Under the pieces are notes generated by a model, which saw only the letters and a list, made by a program, of their open reading frames with translations, did no database searches and was not told the origin of the DNA. Shown in pieces: positions 51,300 through 60,183 of a DNA stretch of 64,000 nucleotides. The position numbers and the translations under genes were made by a program. This DNA comes from DASSJM01 sp036280655. Its GTDB lineage: Bacteria; Actinomycetota; UBA4738; HRBIN12. Within the stretch, counting starts at the first letter, position 1; every line of letters begins with the position of its first letter. The stretch lies in contig DASUQI010000032.1 of the NCBI GenBank assembly GCA_036280655.1, forward strand, positions 43,406 through 107,405, written 5' to 3'.

Positions 51300-52355
51300 C
51301 TATTCCCCGGCCGTCCGGAGGCGCCCGGAGATCGCGATCCGTCCGGGCTCGCCGGCCTCAACGACGCCGATCTCGGCGAACGGCACGCCGCGGCGCGCGA
51401 ACGCCCGAGCCATCACATCGCCATCCGTCGCGGCAACCAAGAGCCCGCCGGAGGTCTGGGCGTCGGCAAGGACGATCTGCTCGGGTTCGGGGAGGTCTCC
51501 CCAATCGGTGTGCGGGCGGACGAACGCGTGGTTGCGCCGCGTGCCGCTCGGCACCACCCCGCGCGTCGCGAGCTCGAGCGCGCGAGGGATCACGGGGACC
51601 GCGGACGCCTCGATCGTCGCGGAGACGCCGGATGCCTCGAGCATCCGGTGCAGGTGCCCGAGCAGCCCGAAGCCGGTGACGTCGGTCGCGGCCTCGGCGC
51701 CGGCCTCGAGCATCGCCTCGCTCGCGGCGTCGTTCAGCGTGGTCATCACGTCGACGGCCCGGGCGACGAGCTCGGGTTCGGCGACGCCCCGCTTGATCGC
51801 GGTCGAGACGATCCCGAGGCCGAGCGGCTTCGTGAGGAACAGCCGCGAACCCGCCGTCGCGGTCGAGTTGCGGACGATCGCGTCGGGTTCGGCGAGGCCC
51901 AGCGCCACCATCCCGAACTTCGGCTCGGGGTCGGTGATCGAATGCCCGCCGAGGACCGCGGCGCCGGCCTTCGTCACGACGTCGATCCCGCCCTGCACGA
52001 CCTCGCCGAGCTGTTCGATCGGCAGGTCGTCGACCGGCCAGGCGGCGATGTTCAGCGCGAGGATCGGGCGCGCGCCCATCGCGTACACGTCGGAGAGCGC
52101 GTTCGTCGCAGCGACCCGGCCCCAGTCGTACGGGTCGTCGACGATCGGCGTGAAGAAGTCGAGCGTCGCGACGAGCGCCTGATCGCCGGACAGGCGCACG
52201 ACCGCCGCGTCGTCGCCGGTGTCCGCCGCCACGAGGACGTCGGGGTGAAGCTCCGGCATCGACAGCGTGCCGAGCAGCGACTCGAGGTCCGCCGGGCCGA
52301 GCTTGCACCCGCACCCCGCGCCGTGGCTGAAGCTGGTCAGGCGACGCGGCTCCAT
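51300..52355 (-). CDS. selD: Selenide, water dikinase (selenophosphate synthetase)
   Basis: A 351-residue enzyme making selenophosphate from selenide and ATP. The active-site region SHGAGCGCKLGP keeps the catalytic residue as Cys, not selenocysteine. The AIRS-type segments TGDDAAVVRLSGDQALVATL and SDVYAMGARPILALN, as well as the C-terminal DAQTSGGLLVAA, are typical. Start is ATG 52355, preceded by CATCCT 6 nt upstream (52367–52362) and without ribosome site. Implies selenoprotein or selenouridine tRNA synthesis; no selA, selB or tRNA-Sec gene is in this window. Confidence 0.92.
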   Translation of the reverse strand: MEPRRLTSFSHGAGCGCKLGPADLESLLGTLSMPELHPDVLVAADTGDDAAVVRLSGDQALVATLDFFTPIVDDPYDWGRVAATNALSDVYAMGARPILALNIAAWPVDDLPIEQLGEVVQGGIDVVTKAGAAVLGGHSITDPEPKFGMVALGLAEPDAIVRNSTATAGSRLFLTKPLGLGIVSTAIKRGVAEPELVARAVDVMTTLNDAASEAMLEAGAEAATDVTGFGLLGHLHRMLEASGVSATIEASAVPVIPRALELATRGVVPSGTRRNHAFVRPHTDWGDLPEPEQIVLADAQTSGGLLVAATDGDVMARAFARRGVPFAEIGVVEAGEPGRIAISGRLRTAGE

Positions 52356-52381
52356 GCCCCGAGGATGCCACACTGCCTCCG

Positions 52382-53212
52382 ATGCGCACCGCCGTCGTGG
52401 GGCACCTCGAGTGGATCGAGTTCGGCCACGTCGAGGGCGTGCCGCGCGCCGGCGACATCGTGCACGCGACCGACGCCTGGGAGGAGCCGGGGGGCGGCGG
52501 CGCGGTCGCGGCGGTCCAGCTCGCGCGCCTGGCCGGCGAGTGCATCTTCTTCACGGCCCTCGGCGACGACGAGCGCGGTGCGTGGTCACGCCGGCGGCTC
52601 GAGGAGCTCGGCGTCCGGGTCGAGGCGGCGACCCGTGACGAGCCGACCCGGCGCGGCGTGGTGTTCGTCGACGCGAACGGCGAGCGCACGATCACGACGC
52701 TCGGCCGGCGACTTCACGCGACGACCGATGACGAACTTCCGTGGGACGAGCTCGACGACGTCGACGCCGTGTACTTCACGGCCGGCGACGCGGCGACGCT
52801 CCGGGCATCGCGCCGGGCGAAGGTGCTCGTGGCGACGAGCCGTGTCTCGGACGTGCTCGTCGAGGCGGACGTGCACCTGGACGGTGTCGTCGGCAGCGGC
52901 AACGATCCGTCCGAGGCGTTCGACCCGTGGAACCTCTCGCACCCGCCCGACCTCATCGTTCGCACCGACAGCGACCGGGGCGGCCGCTACGAGACGAGGG
53001 ACGGCACGGAGGGGTCCTACGACCCCGTCCCACCCCCCGGCGACATCGTGGACACGTACGGCGCCGGCGACTCGTTCGCCGCCGGCCTGACCTTCGCGCT
53101 CGGCAGCGGTCTCGCTGTCGGGGATGCGCTGGCGCTCGCCGCGCGATGCGGCGCGTGGTGCGCCTCGGGGAAGGGGCCGTACGGCAACCAGCTCACCGCC
53201 GTGGGGCTGTAG
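52382..53212 (+). CDS. PfkB-family carbohydrate kinase
   Basis: A 276-residue ribokinase-fold protein. The N-terminal substrate region has EPGGGGAVAAVQLARL and the C-terminal signature is DIVDTYGAGDSFAAGLTFAL with the catalytic Asp in GAGD. The protein is shorter than typical ribokinases, with compact lid strands. Substrate may be a sugar, nucleoside or sugar phosphate. It starts 26 bp from the divergent selD start and has no ribosome site. Confidence 0.87.
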   Translation: MRTAVVGHLEWIEFGHVEGVPRAGDIVHATDAWEEPGGGGAVAAVQLARLAGECIFFTALGDDERGAWSRRRLEELGVRVEAATRDEPTRRGVVFVDANGERTITTLGRRLHATTDDELPWDELDDVDAVYFTAGDAATLRASRRAKVLVATSRVSDVLVEADVHLDGVVGSGNDPSEAFDPWNLSHPPDLIVRTDSDRGGRYETRDGTEGSYDPVPPPGDIVDTYGAGDSFAAGLTFALGSGLAVGDALALAARCGAWCASGKGPYGNQLTAVGL

Positions 53213-53218
53213 CCGGGC

Positions 53219-53626
53219 CTACTCGCCGAACAGGATGAACACGGTGAGCGCGTCGCTCCGCCCGTGATGCGCGATCCGGAAGCGGAACCCCCACGGCTGC
53301 ACCTGGTCCGCGTCCCCCTTCTCGGATCGGAACGACCAGCGCATCCGCCCGGTGTCCGAGATCGGAACCAGCACGCCGGCTCGCCACTCCGACGCCCCGG
53401 GACGCAGGAACATGACCCGGGCCTCGAGGGCGGCGTGGAACGGGACCACGCGCGCCCGCAGGAACACGCGGTCGCCGAACACGTACGACGCGGTGTCCCC
53501 ACACGAGCCGCCCAGCCGCCGGTGGGCGGCGCACGCGTCGAAGCCGTCGGGGTCGTGCGCACCCGCGGGGACCGCCGGAGCGGCGACCAGCACCACCCCG
53601 ATCGCGAATGCAACCAGGCGCCGCAC
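53219..53626 (-). CDS. Secreted protein of unknown function
   Basis: A 135-residue protein from GTG 53626. The signal peptide RRLVAFAIGVVLVAAPAVPA ends in AGA-H. The mature part is predicted beta-rich with two cysteines (DACAAHRRLGGSC) and an Ig- or CARDB-like pattern (VFLRARVVPFHAALEARVMF; SEWRAGVLVPISDTGRMRWS). It probably forms an extracellular domain. No family recognised. The convergent kinase gene ends 6 bp away. Confidence 0.72.
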   Translation of the reverse strand: MRRLVAFAIGVVLVAAPAVPAGAHDPDGFDACAAHRRLGGSCGDTASYVFGDRVFLRARVVPFHAALEARVMFLRPGASEWRAGVLVPISDTGRMRWSFRSEKGDADQVQPWGFRFRIAHHGRSDALTVFILFGE

Positions 53627-53687
53627 CCGAGACCCCCTCCGCCGCCTCCCGGGATCGTGACCCCGACGGGACCGACCGCGCAACCCC

Positions 53688-55178
53688 TCAGGCGAGCGTC
53701 GTCGAGACCTCGAGCCGGTGGTGCTCGCGCACGTCGGCGGAGGCCGCGAACGTCGCCGGCCCGAGCAGCGGATCGCCGTCCCGGAGCTCCTCGCGGATCC
53801 GCGCGAGCTCCTGCCTCGTGAAGTCGCAGCGGGGCGGCTCGGGCGGGATCTCGTAGAGGCGCGCGGCGTTCAGGCCGAGCACCTTCGCCTTCAGCTCCTT
53901 CGTGAGCGCCGGATAGCCGTAGCGCTCCTGGAACTCGTCCGAGATGTGGAACGCGCGGAACGCTTGGATCTGCGGCTGCGGCGAGCCATAGAACAGGCAG
54001 TCGGTCCCCCACACGACGTTGTCCTCCCCCACGTGCTTCAGCAGCTTGCCGAGCACGTGCGCGGCCTGCGTCGGTGCGCGCATCAGGTTCCACCACGTCG
54101 TGCCGAGCTCTGCGTACACGTTCTCGTTGGGACCGATCCCGGCGCGCTCGAGCGACGCGATCAGCCGGTTCACGCCGACCTCCGCGGTCGCGGCCGTGTA
54201 CGGCCCCTCGAACACGCCGGACTCGAACCCCGAGTGGTACACGACGAAGCTCGCGTCTCGGTGCCTCCGCGCGGCCGGGCCGACGTCCGTCGGCGACGAG
54301 TACCGGCTGCCGCCAGACAGCCCCTTGTGCACGCAGATCGTCGAGATGCCGAGATCCAGGCTCTTGCGGATGAACGGCTCGCCCACCGCGGGCAGGCCGC
54401 GTTCGTGGTCGTCGAGCCACCACGCGCCGCCCCCGGGGTCGAAGAAGTCCGGGAAGTGCGTGAACGTCTTCCACGCCCGGATCTCGTACCGGCTCGCGGT
54501 GTCCTCCATCCCGCGGAGGACGGCGTCGAGCGAGCCGACGTTCGGCAGTACCTGGCCGTGCAGCAGCACCCGTTCGTCGCGGCAGAGGCCATCGACGATG
54601 CGCCGTGTCTCGGCCATGATCTCGGGCGACAGCGGCGAGCCCTCCGGGTAGATCGGCAACGCCGAGAGCACCACCACGTCGGTGTCGCTGCGGATGAAGA
54701 ACGACTCGAGGAAGTGCTCGATCGAATAACACACGCGCGGGTCGTCCTCGCCGCAGTACCGCTGGGGGAACGACGCGTAGAACCCCTCGCCGTTGAACAC
54801 CGGGTTGAGGTCGTACTCGAGCAGGTGGCCCTGCACGTCCATGATGAACTCCTCGCCGCCGACCGCCTCCCCCGCCGCCTCGGGCTCCGTCGTCGCCTCC
54901 GGCGGCACCGAGAAGCCGCCACCCGGCTCGCTCGTCGGGACCTCGGGCCGGGCGCGGTGCGCCTCCCTCGTGCACGCGTCGAGGGCGAGCAGCACGGTCG
55001 AGACGGCACAGAGCGAGCGGAGGAACCGGCGGCGGGGCATCGCGAGCCGGTCGGCGGCCTCGGCGCAGGCATCCAGGGCGCGGCGGGCAGCCTCGCGCAC
55101 CACCGGGCTCGGCGGGTAGGGGTCGTACTCGCCGTTCGAGCACGGCCCGAGCGGGATCGGGAGTTCGGGTTCGTCCAC
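53688..55178 (-). CDS. Amidohydrolase-family protein with internal Tat-type lipoprotein signal
   Basis: A 496-residue protein from GTG 55178. An N-terminal 46-residue cytosolic-looking region (VDEPELPIPLGPCSNGEYDP then PYPPSPVVREAARRALDACA) precedes a Tat-like signal, RRRFLRSL at residue 49 with hydrophobic VSTVLLALDAC and a lipobox Cys at 69. The catalytic part is a TIM barrel of the amidohydrolase_2 type, with DVQGHL, YSIEHFLESFF, HKGLSGG, YHSGFES and WGTDCLFYGSPQPQI. Metal ligands are His and Asp of these segments. ATG 55040 would give a plain 450-residue lipoprotein, but the upstream region is coding by third-position bias. Confidence 0.83.
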   Translation of the reverse strand: MDEPELPIPLGPCSNGEYDPYPPSPVVREAARRALDACAEAADRLAMPRRRFLRSLCAVSTVLLALDACTREAHRARPEVPTSEPGGGFSVPPEATTEPEAAGEAVGGEEFIMDVQGHLLEYDLNPVFNGEGFYASFPQRYCGEDDPRVCYSIEHFLESFFIRSDTDVVVLSALPIYPEGSPLSPEIMAETRRIVDGLCRDERVLLHGQVLPNVGSLDAVLRGMEDTASRYEIRAWKTFTHFPDFFDPGGGAWWLDDHERGLPAVGEPFIRKSLDLGISTICVHKGLSGGSRYSSPTDVGPAARRHRDASFVVYHSGFESGVFEGPYTAATAEVGVNRLIASLERAGIGPNENVYAELGTTWWNLMRAPTQAAHVLGKLLKHVGEDNVVWGTDCLFYGSPQPQIQAFRAFHISDEFQERYGYPALTKELKAKVLGLNAARLYEIPPEPPRCDFTRQELARIREELRDGDPLLGPATFAASADVREHHRLEVSTTLA

Positions 55179-55238
55179 GGTCTCGACAGGCAGACCCGGT
55201 CCGCGCGCCGGCGGTTCCGGCGCGCTCGCCCACCAGCG

Positions 55239-55244
55239 TAGGCT
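55239..55244 (+). promoter_or_regulatory. -10 box of the CNMP–CBS–DUF294 gene (leaderless)
   Basis: TAGGCT ends 6 nt before GTG 55251 with no ribosome site. Confidence 0.45.
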
Positions 55245-55250
55245 CCGGGC

Positions 55251-57083
55251 GTGGAGGTACGCGCGTTCCTGTTGGAGCACCCGCCGTTCGACGCGCTTGC
55301 TGACGAGGACCTCGACCGGGTGGTCGCGAGCGTCGAGATCGAGCACTTCGCGCCCGGCACCGTGATCCTGCAGCAGGCCGGCGCCGCGGCGACCCACCTG
55401 TTCGTCGTGCGCAAGGGCGAGGTCGAGATCCTCGACGACGCTCGCGTGATCGACCTCGTCGGCGAGGGCGAGGTGTTCGGCATGTGGTCGCTGCTCGGGC
55501 ACGTCGCGCCGATGGCCTCGGTCCGCGCGGCGGAGGACACGCTCTGCTATCTGATCGACGCAGGCGTCGCGAGCGAGGTGCTTCGCACCGGAGAGGGGAT
55601 CGCGTTCGTCGCCGCGAGCGTTCGTCGCCGCGTTGCGCGCGTGGACGCTGCGCTGAGCGCCGACATCGACCCGGTCCGCTACCACGACGTGGGCGCGATC
55701 GTCCGGCGACCCCCGGTCACGTGCGAGCCCTCGACTCCGGTGGCCGACGCGGCGGCGCTCATGGCGCGCGAGCGGATCTCGAGCCTCCTGATCCCGACGC
55801 CGGACGGCGGGGTCGGGATCCTGACCGACCGGGACCTCCGCTCTCGGGTCGTCGCCGAGCGGCGGGGCGGCGACACGCCCGTCGCGGAGGTCATGACCCC
55901 GCGTGCCGAGACCGTCCGCGCCGACGCGATGGTGGGCGAGGTGCTGCTCCGCATGCTCGAGGGCGGCTTCCACCACCTCCCCGTCGAGGACGTCGGCGGT
56001 CGGGTGATCGGCGTCGTGACCGACACGGACCTCATGGGCGTGGGCCGCGAGACGCCGTTCGCCCTGAAGAGTGCGGTCGAACGCGCCGGCGACCGGGACG
56101 AGGTCGTCGAGGCCCTCCGAGGGCTCCCGCGCGTCGTGGCGACGCTCGTCGAGTCGAGCGCGGACCCGGTGGACGTCGGCCACGTGATCGCGTTCTCGAT
56201 CGACGCGGGGACGCGCCGCCTGCTGCATCTCGGCATCGAGGAGCTCGGCGATCCGCCGGTCCGGTGGACGTGGCTGGCGCTCGGGAGCGCCGCGCGACAG
56301 GAGCAGTCGATGCGGACCGACCAGGACCACGCGCTGTCCTTCGAGGGCGACAGAGGAGAGGCGGAGCGGGCGCTCGCGCCGCTCGCCGAATTCGTCACGG
56401 CGGGGCTCGAGTCGGCGGGGTTCGCGCGGTGCGAGGCCAACGTGATGGCCACGAACGACGCGCTGCGGCTGCCGCTGCAGGACTGGGTCGCCCGGTTCGA
56501 CCACTGGATGAACGAGCAGAGCGCGAAGGCGAGCGAGCAGCTGTCGATCGTGTTCGACTTCCGCGCGGTCGACGGCGACCCGCGGGCGGAGGCCGCGCTG
56601 AACGCGGCCATGGCGACCGCTGTTGACCGCCCGACGTTCCTGCGACACCTCACGCGGAGGGCACTCGACCTCAAGCCGCCGATCGGCTTTACGCGGGGAC
56701 TCGTCCTCGAGCACGGGGGGAAGCACCCGGGCACCGTCGACCTCAAGCACGGCGGGATCGTCATCATCGGGAACATCGCGCGGGCGCACGCGATCCGTTC
56801 CGGCGTCACGGCCAAGCGGACGCTCGAGCGCCTGCGAGCCGCCGAGGGGCTCGGCGCGATCGACGCGGAGACGCGCGAGGGCCTCGAGGAGTCCTTCCGG
56901 TTCCTGTGGGAGGTGCGCCTGCGCCACCACGTCGATCGGTGGCGGGCCGGCAAGGACCCCGACGACTTCGTCGACCCGGACGAGCTCGGGGCCGTGGCGC
57001 GCAACGGCCTCAAGGAGGCGTTCCGGATCATCGCGCGGGCCCAGAAGGACCTCTCGCTCGAGACCGGTTCGCGGATCCGCTAG
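55251..57083 (+). CDS. Cyclic-nucleotide-binding / CBS / DUF294 nucleotidyltransferase protein
   Basis: A 610-residue soluble protein. Residues 1–125 are a CNMP-binding domain (HFAPGTVILQQAGAAATHLF and VIDLVGEGEVFGMWSL). Two CBS motifs follow (residues about 145–265; ILTDRDLRSRVV and GVVTDTDLMGVG). A DUF294 nucleotidyltransferase carries LALGSAARQEQSMRTDQDHA (catalytic Asp pair) and the C-terminal DUF294 helix bundle follows. The combination resembles signal-transduction proteins that read cAMP and adenylates. A possible reader for the cyclase at 27326. Confidence 0.87.
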   Translation: MEVRAFLLEHPPFDALADEDLDRVVASVEIEHFAPGTVILQQAGAAATHLFVVRKGEVEILDDARVIDLVGEGEVFGMWSLLGHVAPMASVRAAEDTLCYLIDAGVASEVLRTGEGIAFVAASVRRRVARVDAALSADIDPVRYHDVGAIVRRPPVTCEPSTPVADAAALMARERISSLLIPTPDGGVGILTDRDLRSRVVAERRGGDTPVAEVMTPRAETVRADAMVGEVLLRMLEGGFHHLPVEDVGGRVIGVVTDTDLMGVGRETPFALKSAVERAGDRDEVVEALRGLPRVVATLVESSADPVDVGHVIAFSIDAGTRRLLHLGIEELGDPPVRWTWLALGSAARQEQSMRTDQDHALSFEGDRGEAERALAPLAEFVTAGLESAGFARCEANVMATNDALRLPLQDWVARFDHWMNEQSAKASEQLSIVFDFRAVDGDPRAEAALNAAMATAVDRPTFLRHLTRRALDLKPPIGFTRGLVLEHGGKHPGTVDLKHGGIVIIGNIARAHAIRSGVTAKRTLERLRAAEGLGAIDAETREGLEESFRFLWEVRLRHHVDRWRAGKDPDDFVDPDELGAVARNGLKEAFRIIARAQKDLSLETGSRIR

Positions 57084-57089
57084 GACGAG

Positions 57090-57920
57090 TTACTCGGTAC
57101 CCGCGGCGTCGGCCGCGCCGGCATCGCTCGGCTCGGCCTCGGCGCGCTCGAGCGAAGAGCCCATCGCGTGGTACCCGCCGTCGACGTGCACGAGCTCGCC
57201 GGTGATCCCTCGCGACAGGTCGGAGAACAGGAACGCGATCGCGTCGGCGACCGGGCTCGCGTCGGTGGGATCCCAGCCGAGGGGCGCGCGCGTCCCCCAG
57301 CCGTCGGCGAGATCCTGGAAACCGGGGATCCCCTTGCCGGCGATCGTCCGGAGCGGGCCGGCGGACACCGTGTTCACACGGATGCCGTGCGGCCCGAGGT
57401 CGCGGGCGAGGTACCGCGTGATCGCCTCGAGCGAGGCCTTCGCCACGCCCATCCAGTCGTAGATCGGCCACGCGACCCGAGCGTCGAAGTCGAGCGAGAC
57501 GATCGAGCCCCCGTGCTCGCGCATGTGCGGCAGCATCCCGGCGGCGATCGCCTTCAGCGAGTACGCGCTCGTCTGGATCGCCGTGCCGGCGCTCTCCCAC
57601 GACGTGTTGAGGAAGTTGCCGCCGAGCGCGTCCTGGGGCGCGAACGCGATCGCGTGCAGGAACCCGTCGAGCCGATCCCACCGCGATCCGATCTCGTTCG
57701 AGATCGCCTCGATGTGCTGCGGGTCGTTCGCGTCCATCTCGAGGACGTCCACGGGCCGCGGCAGCCGGCGCGCGGACTTCTCGGTGAGCCCCATCGCGCG
57801 GCCGAACGACGTCAGCACGAGCTCGGCTCCCTGTTCCTGGAGCGAGGCCGCCGCGGCATAGGCGATCGACTCGCGCGTCAGCACGCCGGTGACGAGCAGC
57901 TTCTTGCCCTCGAGCAGCAT
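57090..57920 (-). CDS. fabI: Enoyl-[acyl-carrier-protein] reductase (NADH), FabI/InhA-type
   Basis: A 276-residue short-chain dehydrogenase-fold enzyme of the last step of fatty-acid elongation. N-terminus LEGKKLLVTGVLTRESIAYA fits the FabI nucleotide loop; the catalytic Tyr-x6-Lys is YDWMGVAK near residue 158, with an upstream FDARVAWPIYDW. The substrate loop follows IRVNTVSAGPLRTIAGKGIP. The C-terminal 20 residues are Ala/Glu-rich. AAGGGGG precedes ATG 57920. Target class of triclosan/isoniazid-like inhibitors. Confidence 0.92.
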   Translation of the reverse strand: MLLEGKKLLVTGVLTRESIAYAAAASLQEQGAELVLTSFGRAMGLTEKSARRLPRPVDVLEMDANDPQHIEAISNEIGSRWDRLDGFLHAIAFAPQDALGGNFLNTSWESAGTAIQTSAYSLKAIAAGMLPHMREHGGSIVSLDFDARVAWPIYDWMGVAKASLEAITRYLARDLGPHGIRVNTVSAGPLRTIAGKGIPGFQDLADGWGTRAPLGWDPTDASPVADAIAFLFSDLSRGITGELVHVDGGYHAMGSSLERAEAEPSDAGAADAAGTE

Positions 57921-57995
57921 CGAGACCCCCTTCGACAGTCATGCTAGCGAGGTTCCGGGGGCGCCTCGTCGCGGCGGCTGATTGAATCTCGGGCC

Positions 57996-59003
57996 GTGGA
58001 TCTCAAGGCCGTCGCGAAGGTCGACCTGCACCGCCACCTCGAGGGCGCGATCCGGCTCGAGACGATGCTCGACCTCTACCGGGAGGCCGGGACGCCACTC
58101 GACGCCTCGACGCCTGCCGAGCTCGCGCTTACGGCGCAGGTGCTCGAGCCGATGGACGGCCTCGAGGCGGTGCTGTCGCGGTTCGGCATCGCGCAGGCCG
58201 CGTTCTTCGACGAGGCGGCGTGCGAGCGGATCGCGTACGAGGCCGTCGAGGACCTCGCGGCCGACGACGTCCGGCTGGCCGAGCTGCGCTTCTCGCCGCA
58301 CTTCCTCTGCGAGCCCCACGGGCTCGACTGGGACACCGCGATGGGCGCGATCGTCCGCGGCGTCGAACGCGCGAGCGCGGACCACGACGTCGCCGTGGGA
58401 TTGATCGCGATCGCGAGCCGCAACTACGGGATCGGTTCGGCGGAGCGGACGATGGACTTCGCGCTGCGGCACCGGGACCGGCTCGTCGCGTTCGACCTCG
58501 CCGGGGACGAGCAGGCGTACCCGCCGTCGCTCTACCTGGACGTGATCGAACGGCTCGACGGATCGGGGCTCAAGCTCACGACGCACTACGGCGAGTCGGG
58601 CGGCCCGCCGTTCCCGCGCGAGGCGGTCGAGGCGCTCGGCACGCTCCGGCTCGGCCACGGCGTGAGCGTGGCCTGGGATCCCGAGGTGACCGCGCTGATC
58701 CGCGAGCGACACGTCGCGCTCGAGATGTGCCCGACCTCCAACCACCGGACGAAGGCCGTCCCGACGATCGAGGAGCATCCGGCCCTCCAGCTGCTCCAGC
58801 AGGACGTCGTCGTCACGATCAACACCGACAACCCGGGGCTGTTCGCGATCGACCTCACCCACGAGCTCGAGGTGTCACACGACCGGCTCGGGTTCACCGA
58901 CGAGGACCTCCGGCGCGTCACGTCGAACGCGGTCGACGCGAGCTTCGTGGACGACGCCACGAAGGCGGACGTCCGGTCGCGGCACTTCGGCTGGCTGGGC
59001 TAG
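57996..59003 (+). CDS. add: Adenosine deaminase family protein
   Basis: A 335-residue TIM-barrel deaminase from GTG 57996. Motifs: KVDLHRHLEGA (zinc HxH), THYGESGG (His and catalytic Glu), RLGHGVS (His) and INTDNPGLF (zinc Asp). The residue after this Asp is Asn instead of the usual second Asp, which is seen in several actinobacterial members. Converts adenosine to inosine in the classical family; aminofutalosine deaminases of menaquinone synthesis are related, so that role cannot be excluded. Its stop overlaps that of the next gene by 4 bp. Confidence 0.88.
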   Translation: MDLKAVAKVDLHRHLEGAIRLETMLDLYREAGTPLDASTPAELALTAQVLEPMDGLEAVLSRFGIAQAAFFDEAACERIAYEAVEDLAADDVRLAELRFSPHFLCEPHGLDWDTAMGAIVRGVERASADHDVAVGLIAIASRNYGIGSAERTMDFALRHRDRLVAFDLAGDEQAYPPSLYLDVIERLDGSGLKLTTHYGESGGPPFPREAVEALGTLRLGHGVSVAWDPEVTALIRERHVALEMCPTSNHRTKAVPTIEEHPALQLLQQDVVVTINTDNPGLFAIDLTHELEVSHDRLGFTDEDLRRVTSNAVDASFVDDATKADVRSRHFGWLG

Positions 59004-60049
59004 CGCTCCGCCAGCGGCCGCAGCGCCTCCCACTGCTCCCGCGTGACCCCGGGGAAGGTGTAGTAGCTCGCGCCGAGCACCCCACGCCGCCGCACGGTCT
59101 GGACGAACCCACGGGTCTCCCCCCCCGTGGCATCGAACGAGATGCCGCCGACGACGTGGATCGGGACCTGCATGCCCGAGGTCTCCTGCCGGATGATCTG
59201 CACGCTCTGCGCCGTGTACCAGGACGCGAGCCGGGGTCCGTGGACGCGATACGTGTAGTACGTCATCGGCAGGAACACGTCGTACGTTCCGGCGAGCCGC
59301 CGCCACGGGAAGCTCGGCCAGAAGCGCGGGTCGGCGACCTTCAGCCGGTGTGGGGACGCGACGATCGCGCCGAGCGGGTACTCGGTCCCCACCTCGCGAC
59401 GGATCCGCTCGGAAAGCGCGAGCAGCCGCCGGGTCCGGACCCACGGGTTGCGCACCTCCGGGGACTCGATGTCGAGCGCGAACGAGTCGAACCGGCTCCC
59501 GTTCTCGGTCCGGAACATGATCGCGCGGAGCGTTCGGTTCAGGTCGAGCTCGACGTCGCGGAACCCCGGGAGGTACCAGGCGACGACGCGGAGGTCGCTC
59601 CGCCGGGCGGCATCGAGGAAGGCCGCGACGCCCTCGGGATGTACGAACGGCGCGTTCCGCGAGTAGTTCGACGTCTGCACGTACGCCGTGCGCACGCCGT
59701 GGTCGACCATCGATCGAACGGTCTGGACCGGGTGTCGCCACGCCTCGTCGTCGTAGATGTCGATCCACGTGCCGAGGCCGCCATAGACGTCGGCCGCCTC
59801 GTCGGCGTCGCGGTTCGTCTCGCCGGGCGACCCCTTCGAGCCGGGCTCTGTATGCGGGCCGGGGCTCGGATCCTTCGCCTCGCGGGCGAGCGTCCCGGCC
59901 GACGAAGCGGGCCCCGCCCCGATGGCCGGGGCCTGCTCCGGCCGGGCCGGCGCCTCGGCGGTCCCCACGACGTCGGGCGAGACGCATCCCCCGGCGGTGG
60001 CGATCGCGATCATGGCGAGCGCGAGCGCCCGTGCCGAACGAAGCCGCAT
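59000..60049 (-). CDS. Lipoprotein with TIM-barrel glycoside-hydrolase-like domain
   Basis: A 349-residue exported protein. The signal RLRSARALALAMIAIATAGG is followed by a lipobox Cys (residue 22). A proline/glycine-rich linker (residues about 25–85) leads to a barrel with GLGTWIDIYDDEAW, VRSMVDHGVRTAYVQTSN, SFALDIESPEV and FLPMTYYTYRV, the order of strands seen in glycosidase-like TIM barrels. Candidate acidic residues are in DIES. It lacks a known family label; substrate unknown. Confidence 0.77.
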   Translation of the reverse strand: MRLRSARALALAMIAIATAGGCVSPDVVGTAEAPARPEQAPAIGAGPASSAGTLAREAKDPSPGPHTEPGSKGSPGETNRDADEAADVYGGLGTWIDIYDDEAWRHPVQTVRSMVDHGVRTAYVQTSNYSRNAPFVHPEGVAAFLDAARRSDLRVVAWYLPGFRDVELDLNRTLRAIMFRTENGSRFDSFALDIESPEVRNPWVRTRRLLALSERIRREVGTEYPLGAIVASPHRLKVADPRFWPSFPWRRLAGTYDVFLPMTYYTYRVHGPRLASWYTAQSVQIIRQETSGMQVPIHVVGGISFDATGGETRGFVQTVRRRGVLGASYYTFPGVTREQWEALRPLAER

Positions 60050-60183
60050 GTGCTCTTCCCCCCTGCACGATCAGGCCCGGAGATAGAGAACGTCTGGATC
60101 CGCCCGAAGGTTCGGTCGGACGGGATCGTCTTGAGCGGATCCGCGGGATCGTGCCCGGATGGATACGAGCGGAGGCCGCTACG

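Noticed and set aside
53688..56930. Single minus-strand open frame of about 1,080 codons
   Set aside because: Only the part up to 55178 encodes a recognisable protein; the rest is antisense to the CNMP–CBS–DUF294 gene.
57996..59003. Asn after the zinc Asp as loss of catalysis in the deaminase
   Set aside because: The same TDN pattern occurs in actinobacterial adenosine deaminases, and the other catalytic residues are intact.
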